NCBI GenBank assembly: GCA_009705075.1
Contig: WLCY01000056.1
Span: 1 to 5,188 of the forward strand
Source: Actinomycetota bacterium
Lineage (GTDB): Bacteria > Actinomycetota > Actinomycetes > Nanopelagicales > Nanopelagicaceae
Direction: 5' to 3'
DNA length: 5,188 nucleotides
The notes below the pieces were generated by a model, which was given only the letters and a program-made list of their open reading frames with translations, was not told the origin of the DNA and made no database searches. Below are positions 1 to 5,188 of this stretch, piece after piece; positions within the stretch are counted from its first letter, which is position 1, and each line of letters starts with the position of its first letter. A program made the translations under genes and the position numbers.

Positions 1-36
1 ACTCCCCAATCATGTGTGATTATTTAAAATATAAAT

Positions 37-57
37 CTGCTACGAGTCTAATAGCAG
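37..57. repeat. Inverted repeat CTGCTA-N9-TAGCAG
   Basis: Two perfectly complementary 6-base arms separated by 9 bases. It could be an operator for an unseen minus-strand gene to the left, or a weak hairpin. No run of T follows on either strand, so it is not a terminator. It may be chance in an AT-rich stretch. Confidence 0.3.
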
Positions 58-133
58 TAAGCCCAAATTTATAGAGCCCTTGATTGGGCGTTATTGGGTA
101 ATTCAAAGGCAATTTAATTGAATTGAATAATAA

Positions 134-175
134 AAAATCGGGCCTTGGACAGCGATACGCCCAAAGCCCGATTTT
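134..175 (-). terminator. Rho-independent terminator of the uracil permease gene
   Basis: A 10-bp perfect stem (AAAATCGGGC 134-143 with GCCCGATTTT 166-175) continues, after one mismatch (144/165), into four more pairs (TTGG 145-148 with CCAA 161-164), closing a 12-base loop. Read on the minus strand, it begins 15 bases past the permease stop codon, and its distal arm runs into TTTTTTATTATT, a good U-tract. On the plus strand the T-run is shorter and interrupted (ATTTTCGTT), so it may also act weakly on a gene arriving from the left. Confidence 0.88.
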
Positions 176-190
176 CGTTGGTACTAGAGG

Positions 191-1453
191 CTATTCAGCC
201 TTTCCAGCCGCCTTATTTAGGGCGCGTAGAACTTGGTAACCGATTACGGCAACCAAAGTTCCGTTGATAATTCCACCGAAGGAATAATCGCCACGCTTCC
301 ATGTCATGTCAGCAATGCCGATAATCAAAGTAGTTGCTGCGATTAAGAGGTTTGTTGAGTTTCCGAAATTAACTTTATTCTCGATCCAGATCTTGGCACC
401 AAGAACGCCGATCATTCCGTAAAGAGCAACTCCAACTCCACCAAGAACTCCAGCAGGAGTAGCGCTAAGGATTGCGCCAAACTTTGGAGAAAGTGAGAGC
501 AAGATTGCGCCAACGCCAGCCACCCAATAAGCAGCTGTTGAGTAAATTCGAGTAGCAGCCATAACGCCGATATTTTCAGCGTAAGTAGTTGTACCAGAAC
601 CGCCGCCGACGCCCGCAAGGGTTGTTGCAACACCATCTGCGAATAGCGCATTACCCATTTGGCCATCAAGATCTTTGCCAGTCATTGCAGATACTGCCTT
701 AACGTGTCCCACATTTTCAGCAATCAAAACAAGAACTACAGGAATAAATAGCAAGATTGCATTGGTGTCAAATGTTGGTGTTGTAAATGTTGGCATCGCA
801 ATCCACTTTGCAGCTTTAACACCATCAAAGTTAATGTCGCCAATAAATGCGGCATATGCATATCCCACAACAATGCCACCAAAGATGCTGATGCGACCGA
901 GGAAGCCCTTTGAGACCGCTCCGATAAGTGCAACTGCAGCTAGTGTAATGATTGCAGTCACGGGCGCTTGCTTGAAGTTATTATTCGCAGCACCTGCAAG
1001 GTTTAGGCCAATGATCATAACAATTGAACCTGTAACAACCGGAGGCAAGAGCCAGTTAATCCAGCCAATGCCGATTGCATTAACTACTAAGCCAACTACG
1101 GCGAGAATTACACCGGTAGCTACTACGCCACCGAGAGCTACTGCCATTCCACCGTTTGACATTGCTGCCGCAATTGGCGCAAGGAATGCAAATGATGATC
1201 CTAGATAGCTAGGTACTTTGTTCTTTGTCAGAGTAAGAAATATCAGCGTTCCAACGCCAGAGAAAAATAAAGTTGTGCTTGGTGGGAATCCAGTAATTAT
1301 TGGCACCAAGAATGTGGCACCAAACATTGCTGCAATGTGTTGAATACCCACACCAATTGTTAATGGCCAAGCTAGGCGCTCGCCTGGCTTTACAACATCG
1401 CCATCCTTAACTTTTTTTCCATTTCCATGAAGTTTCCAAGATAAAAGCGACAT
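191..1453 (-). CDS. uraA: Uracil permease, NCS2 family (UraA/RutG type)
   Basis: This integral membrane protein of 420 residues, normal for the family, should import uracil with protons for pyrimidine salvage. Hydrophobic segments run from about residue 30 to 408, compatible with the 14-helix NCS2 fold. Family signatures are QHIAAMFGAT (38-47), YLGSSFAF (83-90), AENVGH (245-250) and YAENIGVMAATR (291-302). Glu246, His250 and Glu293 align with UraA Glu241, His245 and Glu290, which bind uracil and couple protons. The ENIGVMAATR motif separates it from xanthine/urate members, which carry NGVxQxTGVxSR. The SPKFGA segment (322-327) and the stretch after it look closer to RutG than to UraA, so specificity could extend to other pyrimidines. 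Start: ATG at 1453 with AAGGA six bases upstream. It lies last before a strong terminator, 199 bases behind the DUF4389 gene, and probably has its own promoter. Confidence 0.93.
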   Translation of the reverse strand: MSLLSWKLHGNGKKVKDGDVVKPGERLAWPLTIGVGIQHIAAMFGATFLVPIITGFPPSTTLFFSGVGTLIFLTLTKNKVPSYLGSSFAFLAPIAAAMSNGGMAVALGGVVATGVILAVVGLVVNAIGIGWINWLLPPVVTGSIVMIIGLNLAGAANNNFKQAPVTAIITLAAVALIGAVSKGFLGRISIFGGIVVGYAYAAFIGDINFDGVKAAKWIAMPTFTTPTFDTNAILLFIPVVLVLIAENVGHVKAVSAMTGKDLDGQMGNALFADGVATTLAGVGGGSGTTTYAENIGVMAATRIYSTAAYWVAGVGAILLSLSPKFGAILSATPAGVLGGVGVALYGMIGVLGAKIWIENKVNFGNSTNLLIAATTLIIGIADMTWKRGDYSFGGIINGTLVAVIGYQVLRALNKAAGKAE

Positions 1454-1459
1454 TCACTT

Positions 1460-1464
1460 TCCTT
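1460..1464 (-). promoter_or_regulatory. Ribosome binding site of the uracil permease
   Basis: Minus-strand AAGGA, in the context GGAAGGAAAGTGA, ends six bases before the ATG at 1453. This supports the chosen start and contrasts with argG and the 3715-4044 gene, which have no such site. Confidence 0.7.
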
Positions 1465-1484
1465 CCCATTTCCTTTGTGAATCA

Positions 1485-1502
1485 CTATAGAAATCTCTAT
1501 AG
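1485..1502. promoter_or_regulatory. Palindrome CTATAGA-N4-TCTATAG, candidate operator/-10 region of the permease
   Basis: Perfect 7-bp arms at 1485-1491 and 1496-1502 around 4 bases, 31 bases before the permease start. On the minus strand the palindrome contains or abuts two -10-like hexamers, TATAGA (1496-1501) and TATAGT (1484-1489). A dimeric regulator bound here would block initiation. No convincing -35 hexamer at 16-18 bases was found for either, so the promoter is tentative. As RNA it could also form a small hairpin just before the ribosome binding site. Confidence 0.4.
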
Positions 1503-1529
1503 CCGGGGAACTTACAAAAAAATGGTAGG

Positions 1530-1564
1530 TCGCTACGCGGCAGTAACTGCGTAACTACACGCGA
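1530..1564 (-). repeat. Nested inverted repeats in the permease upstream region
   Basis: TACGC (1534-1538) pairs with GCGTA (1549-1553), and immediately outside it TCGC (1530-1533) pairs with GCGA (1561-1564) across a 7-base bulge. A competing arrangement uses GCAGT (1540-1544) and ACTGC (1546-1550). Alternative pairings could form a switchable leader structure in the permease transcript if transcription starts upstream, or mark a protein site. The functional role is inference. Confidence 0.3.
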
Positions 1565-1614
1565 TTTTGCAGGGTTAATTACCAGCTGATTTATGAGAAT
1601 TGAGCGCAATAGGC

Positions 1615-1656
1615 TCAGTTAGGTATCTGGATTAATCAGTTTGGTATCTGGATTAA
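1615..1656. repeat. 21-bp tandem duplication across the DUF4389 stop codon
   Basis: Two adjacent 21-base units, 1615-1635 and 1636-1656, differ at one base (TCAGTTAGG versus TCAGTTTGG). The unit in the coding end includes the TAA stop at 1653-1655. Because the unit length is a multiple of three, the second copy places another in-frame TAA 21 bases downstream (1632-1634). It looks like a recent slippage or unequal-recombination event. Confidence 0.85.
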
Positions 1657-2270
1657 AGGGTGAAAGGTGGGTAATCGTCGGTTACGAGGATTGCTGCATA
1701 ACCGTAAACCCGATTCCAGAATTCAATAGTTCCAAGGACAAAGTTTGCGATGCTCTCTGGATAGTTTCCAGTTGCACTAGTAATAATCCAGGCCGCAAAA
1801 GTTAAGACAAGTGCGATTAGTGCATAAACAATTCCCACTATAAAAAGTGGAATGGCGAAGATCCACTTAACTAGAGGTAGCACCCGCGAGAGTTTTGCGC
1901 CGCCTTCGATTTCAGGAAGTTCAACTTTAATATTTGGATTTGCTTCAATTGATGGATATTCGTCGGTCAATAGAAGTGCAAAAGCGGCAATGCGCGCATT
2001 TAGTTCCAACATAGATTTGTTGAACGAGAGCACATAACTTGGATATACCCCTCGGACTAAGAGAGCTAGAAGAGCTGGAAGAAAAAGTAAGCCACCGAAT
2101 GATGCACCGGCATCCATTGATTGAGTAAATGAGGCTATGAAAACAACGGCTGGGAAAACCAAAATGCCACGAAAGAATACTGTTTTGCGATCGCGATTTG
2201 TTAGTTGAATTTCGATAGAAGTTTCAACCTGATTTGATGCGCCTTCATATGAAACGCTAGAACTGCTCAT
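1653..2270 (-). CDS. DUF4389 family membrane protein
   Basis: A 205-residue protein of unknown function. After a Ser-rich hydrophilic N-terminus (1-30), hydrophobic segments lie near 33-49, 57-73 and 132-165, the last long enough for a hairpin of two helices, so it should be an inner-membrane protein. The features expected of DUF4389 are visible: LPLVKWIFAIP (131-141), the NRV-Y segment (186-189), and the C-terminal VTDDYPPF (196-203). The protein carries an internal duplication: residues 76-106 and 170-201 share Tyr-Pro at the start, Phe at +7, Glu at +13, Arg at +17 and a closing TD-x-YP/TDDYP motif. Start: ATG at 2270 with AGAGG five bases upstream, overlapping the argG stop; this implies co-transcription and translational coupling with argG. 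Coupling to arginine synthesis cannot be read as function; no catalytic motif is seen. Confidence 0.85.
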   Translation of the reverse strand: MSSSSVSYEGASNQVETSIEIQLTNRDRKTVFFRGILVFPAVVFIASFTQSMDAGASFGGLLFLPALLALLVRGVYPSYVLSFNKSMLELNARIAAFALLLTDEYPSIEANPNIKVELPEIEGGAKLSRVLPLVKWIFAIPLFIVGIVYALIALVLTFAAWIITSATGNYPESIANFVLGTIEFWNRVYGYAAILVTDDYPPFTL

Positions 2271-2275
2271 TTTTG

Positions 2276-2278
2276 CCT

Positions 2279-2280
<2 letters not shown>
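2276..2280 (-). promoter_or_regulatory. Ribosome binding site of the DUF4389 gene, overlapping the argG stop
   Basis: Minus-strand AGAGG lies within and just after the argG TAG stop (2279-2281), five bases before the ATG at 2270. The eight-base intergenic gap means ribosomes ending argG arrive on the next initiation site, a typical translational coupling arrangement. Confidence 0.65.
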
Positions 2281-3648
<1,368 letters not shown>

Positions 3649-3705
3649 AACGATTACGTCGCGGCTAGATAGAAAGTCTTAGGCTATTTAACTAAAGGTG
3701 TCTGG

Positions 3706-3723
3706 CTATTGGATCTATTGGAT
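3706..3723. repeat. 9-bp tandem duplication across the stop codon of the small gene
   Basis: CTATTGGAT occurs twice back to back (3706-3714, 3715-3723). On the minus strand each copy begins with ATC CAA and ends with the TAG stop in the same frame, so the gene ends in two in-frame stops nine bases apart. Confidence 0.8.
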
Positions 3724-4044
3724 TGAGAGAGTAAGAATTTCGCTAAGCGCTCTCTTCCTCAGTGCTTCCAAGGGGCCATCTAATAAATCATGCAAGGTTT
3801 TACTGCTTGGGGCCGGATTTGAAAGTTCAGCCAAGACGCTGTCGATTGAAAAAGTAAAGTTATTAATCTGTAAAGAAAGTTTGGCAATCTCTCTGACGCG
3901 GAAGTTAATTGCGTCAAGCGCGGTTGCAATAGATACCTCGTCCTTCGAATCTACCGATCTCTGCAAAATCGTTATCGAACCAGTAAGCGTCTTTATCTCA
4001 CCAACAAGTCGATTTAAGTTGTTGAGTTCATTAGCGGTGCTCAC
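3715..4044 (-). CDS. Hypothetical small helical protein, 109 residues
   Basis: I do not recognise this protein. It is cytoplasmic in character (no signal peptide or membrane segment), has no Cys or Trp, and is rich in Leu, Ile, Ser and Asn. Two predicted amphipathic helices (about 5-30 and 36-75), with Leu/Ile/Val at heptad-like spacing, suggest a short coiled coil or helical bundle. A Pro-Ala-Pro break at 77-79 is followed by a shorter charged helix (81-104). The start is GTG at 4044: an in-frame TAA sits two codons upstream, and CATAAT at -12 to -7 with no Shine-Dalgarno suggests a leaderless message. It lies 101 bases upstream of argG on the same strand and divergent from the DUF222 gene. 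A plus-strand frame of similar length (3698-4051) overlaps it, but its Ser/Leu-rich translation looks like an antisense shadow. That a protein is made is likely but not certain. Confidence 0.62.
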   Translation of the reverse strand: MSTANELNNLNRLVGEIKTLTGSITILQRSVDSKDEVSIATALDAINFRVREIAKLSLQINNFTFSIDSVLAELSNPAPSSKTLHDLLDGPLEALRKRALSEILTLSIQ

Positions 4045-4050
4045 AGGTTA

Positions 4051-4056
4051 ATTATG
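4051..4056 (-). promoter_or_regulatory. Candidate -10 element of the small gene (leaderless)
   Basis: Minus-strand CATAAT matches TATAAT in five of six positions and occupies -12 to -7 relative to the GTG start at 4044. The -35 position at 17-18 bases is only T-rich (TTTTGT), so the promoter would rely on its -10. Confidence 0.42.
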
Positions 4057-4085
4057 GCGTGAATTCAAGAAAAACAAAACAGATT

Positions 4086-4097
4086 GCAATTAATTGC
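4086..4097. promoter_or_regulatory. 12-bp perfect palindrome GCAATTAATTGC, candidate operator
   Basis: A fully self-complementary 12-mer lies between the divergent genes, 42 bases upstream of the leftward GTG start. Its position near the expected -35 region of the leftward promoter is compatible with a regulator site. AT-rich palindromes of this size do arise by chance, and no known regulator motif was recognised. Confidence 0.35.
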
Positions 4098-4113
4098 GGC
4101 GAACAGATTCCTG

Positions 4114-4122
4114 TTATCCACA
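4114..4122 (+). promoter_or_regulatory. DnaA-box consensus TTATCCACA
   Basis: The nine bases equal the strict bacterial DnaA-box consensus, TTATCCACA. A looser copy, CCATCCACA (7 of 9), lies at 4176-4184 in the same orientation. Two boxes do not make an origin: no dnaA, dnaN or AT-rich unwinding element is present. It may be a DnaA-regulated promoter site, a titration site, or chance. Confidence 0.4.
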
Positions 4123-4195
4123 ACTAATTCTCCCCAAACCTAAATTTCGCATTAATTCTAATCTCAATGTCAGTGCCATCCACAATGATTCAGAT

Positions 4196-5188
4196 ATGCA
4201 AAACAAAGTTGATGAAAAGCGAGTTGTAGGTGAACGCATTGCCGAACTCCTCCATCTTCCTGCAGGAATTGCGGTTGTGAATGAACTTTGGGAAATTTCT
4301 CCAGATTCTCTGGACTATGCAGGGCGGGTAGATTATTTAGCTGCACTTGAGAAGCAGAGCGGTTGGTTCAATGTATGGATGCAGAGCGCAATTATTGTTG
4401 TGGCTGGAAATGAGCCAAGTCGATCTGAATCTATGTATTCTGGAGTTGATGATTCTGAACGAGAAGAAATTGCAACAGCGCTACGCATGTCTGGCGCAAC
4501 AGCGCAAAGCCGAATAGACGTCGCAAGAACTCTGACTCAATATCTTCCTGGCGCTACTGCAGCGCTTGCAATTGGTGATATCTCGCCTGCACATGCCAAT
4601 GTAATTGCTAGAGAAAGTGCGCAATTAATTCGACAGGGCGTTGCTCCTGAAGTTTTGAAGTTAATTGAAGATGAAGCCATTGCACATGCAGAGTTTCACA
4701 CTCCTGCCCAGGTAGCAAACAAAGTTCGATCATGCATTGCCATGTTCGCGCCAGATCAATTTGAGTCAGCGGCAGTTGAAGAAAAAACGACGCGAAAAGT
4801 TTCCTGCTATCCCAATGCAAATGGGATGGCAACTATCGTTGCTTTTCTACCTGCGCCAGATGCTCAAACAATCATGTTGGCGATTGATAGATTGGCTCAC
4901 AAGACGAATGGTGTTGCGAGAGAAAAACTTCGCGCTTTCCAAAAGCAGAACGGCTACAGGATGCGCGCCAATGCAGGCGCTGCGCACCAGCGCACCGAGC
5001 AAGAATCTGGTTTAAACAGTAGCTCTGGTTTAAACAGTAGCTCTGGTTTTAACAGTAGCTCTGGTTTAAACAGTAGCTCTGGTTTAAACAGTAGCCCTGG
5101 TTTAAACAGTAACTCTGGTTTAAACAGTAGCTCTGGTTTAAATGGCCTATCTGACTCTGATAAAAGTGCTCGCTTCAATCTAACGGAT
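4196..5188 (+). CDS. DUF222 / 13E12-repeat family protein, probable HNH endonuclease (3' end outside window)
   Basis: An open frame of 331 codons starts at ATG 4196 and continues past the window without a stop. Residues about 85-140 carry the DUF222 core: EREEIATALRMSGATAQSRI (88-107), then VARTLTQYLPGA (109-120), ALAIGDIS (123-130) and HANVIA (133-138). In this family, common in Actinobacteria and in the M. tuberculosis 13E12 repeats, DUF222 is usually followed by a C-terminal HNH nuclease domain; that part lies beyond the edge, so nuclease activity is not shown. Residues 271-318 are a low-complexity tract of six-residue repeats (SGLNSS) from an 18-bp minisatellite, within the variable linker between the DUF222 body and the expected HNH part. 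No Shine-Dalgarno precedes the ATG, and no ATG, GTG or TTG start lies in frame within the roughly 85 bases upstream, so the start is reasonable. It is divergent from the small gene. It may be a mobile or selfish-type gene; its true role is unknown. Confidence 0.85.
   Translation, partial: MQNKVDEKRVVGERIAELLHLPAGIAVVNELWEISPDSLDYAGRVDYLAALEKQSGWFNVWMQSAIIVVAGNEPSRSESMYSGVDDSEREEIATALRMSGATAQSRIDVARTLTQYLPGATAALAIGDISPAHANVIARESAQLIRQGVAPEVLKLIEDEAIAHAEFHTPAQVANKVRSCIAMFAPDQFESAAVEEKTTRKVSCYPNANGMATIVAFLPAPDAQTIMLAIDRLAHKTNGVAREKLRAFQKQNGYRMRANAGAAHQRTEQESGLNSSSGLNSSSGFNSSSGLNSSSGLNSSPGLNSNSGLNSSSGLNGLSDSDKSARFNLTD
5006..5142 (+). repeat. 18-bp in-frame minisatellite, about 7.5 units
   Basis: The unit TCTGGTTTAAACAGTAGC occurs at 5006, 5024, 5042, 5060, 5078, 5096 and 5114, then as a partial 11-base copy from 5132. 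Units 1, 2, 4, 5 and 7 are identical. Unit 3 has TTT for TTA. Unit 6 has CCT for TCT and AAC for AGC. Each unit encodes Ser-Gly-Leu-Asn-Ser-Ser. Because the unit is six codons, gain or loss of copies keeps the reading frame. Six copies hold the 8-base palindrome GTTTAAAC. Confidence 0.96.

Larger units (their letters stand above)
1..190. other. Intergenic region left of the uracil permease
   Basis: No supportable gene is seen here. The stretch is AT-rich and holds two modest inverted repeats (CTGCTA 37-42 with TAGCAG 52-57; GCCCAA 61-66 with TTGGGC 84-89) followed by the strong terminator listed separately. On the minus strand an ATG lies at 11-13 behind an A/T-rich stretch and could start a gene leaving the window on the left, but only 13 bases of it would be visible, so it is not called. 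Confidence 0.6.
1454..1652. other. Intergenic leader region between DUF4389 gene and uracil permease
   Basis: No gene or convincing terminator is seen. Reading toward the permease it contains the second copy of a 21-bp tandem duplication (1615-1635), a nested inverted-repeat cluster (1530-1564), seven T in a row on the minus strand (1516-1522), an 18-bp palindrome (1485-1502) and the ribosome binding site. Lack of a terminator after the DUF4389 gene leaves read-through into the permease possible. A leader this long with several inverted repeats suggests regulated expression, but no known riboswitch or PyrR-type site was recognised. Confidence 0.55.
4045..4195. other. Divergent intergenic region with DnaA-box match and palindrome
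   Basis: These 151 bases separate the minus-strand small gene from the plus-strand DUF222 gene and should contain both promoters. They hold a -10-like CATAAT for the leftward gene, a 12-bp perfect palindrome, a perfect DnaA-box match and a degenerate second one. No convincing -35/-10 pair was found for the rightward gene, and no small gene is seen. Confidence 0.6.

Noticed and set aside
61..89. Second terminator hairpin (GCCCAA / TTGGGC)
   Set aside because: The stem is six pairs with a 17-base loop and no adjoining T-run.
675..1208. Plus-strand open frame of 177 codons
   Set aside because: It lies wholly antisense to the uracil permease, whose motifs are unmistakable; long antisense frames are common opposite membrane proteins.
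1454..1652. Small RNA or tRNA gene in the permease leader
   Set aside because: No cloverleaf pattern, no matching T-arm motif and no terminator were found, only short inverted repeats.
3698..4051. Plus-strand open frame of 117 codons
   Set aside because: It overlaps the minus-strand small gene almost fully; its composition looks antisense, and the minus-strand frame has a better start context and helical pattern.
4114..4184. Replication origin
   Set aside because: There is only one strict and one loose DnaA box, with no dnaA/dnaN context or AT-rich unwinding region.
5006..5142. Possible CRISPR array
   Set aside because: The units are contiguous with no unique spacers, are 18 bp long, and are in frame within a long coding region, so this is a minisatellite.
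4954..5178. Minus-strand open frame with repeated FKPELL motifs
   Set aside because: It is the antisense reading of the 18-bp repeat; the plus-strand frame has clear DUF222 homology and continues through it.
4196..5188. Mobile element boundaries (insertion sequence or 13E12 repeat unit)
   Set aside because: No terminal inverted repeats, target duplications or attachment site were seen near the start, and the right end is outside the window.

Overview
The window looks like a moderately low-GC actinobacterial chromosome, possibly a freshwater Nanopelagicales (acI)-type organism. The evidence is a DUF222/13E12-family gene (a largely actinobacterial family), a DUF4389 membrane protein, compact spacing, and two or three genes with no Shine-Dalgarno sequence that look leaderless. 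The clade assignment is inference from gene content and base composition; no rRNA or other marker is present.

Layout. Bases 1-190 hold no supportable gene: two weak inverted repeats and then a strong rho-independent terminator (134-175) for the minus-strand gene to its right. Minus strand, read from right to left: a short unrecognised helical protein (3715-4044), a complete argininosuccinate synthase argG of the long, E. coli-like type (2279-3613), a DUF4389 membrane protein (1653-2270) whose ribosome binding site overlaps the argG stop codon, a 199-base gap with inverted repeats, and an NCS2 uracil permease (191-1453) ending at the terminator. Plus strand: after a 151-base divergent intergenic region with a perfect DnaA-box match and a 12-bp palindrome, a DUF222 (13E12-type) gene starts at 4196 and runs off the right edge without a stop.

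How the parts relate. argG and the DUF4389 gene are almost certainly co-transcribed and translationally coupled. The permease has its own Shine-Dalgarno and leader and is probably a separate or read-through unit. ArgG makes argininosuccinate from citrulline and aspartate, and the permease salvages uracil; both are ordinary nitrogen/nucleotide metabolism and the sequence shows no direct functional link between them.

The most unusual element is an in-frame 18-bp minisatellite (about 7.5 units, 5006-5142) inside the DUF222 gene. It encodes a low-complexity Ser/Gly/Leu/Asn linker just before the end of the window. Two smaller tandem duplications (21 bp and 9 bp) sit exactly on the stop codons of two minus-strand genes and give each a second in-frame stop. 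No convincing novel multi-gene system is visible; most of the window is housekeeping.
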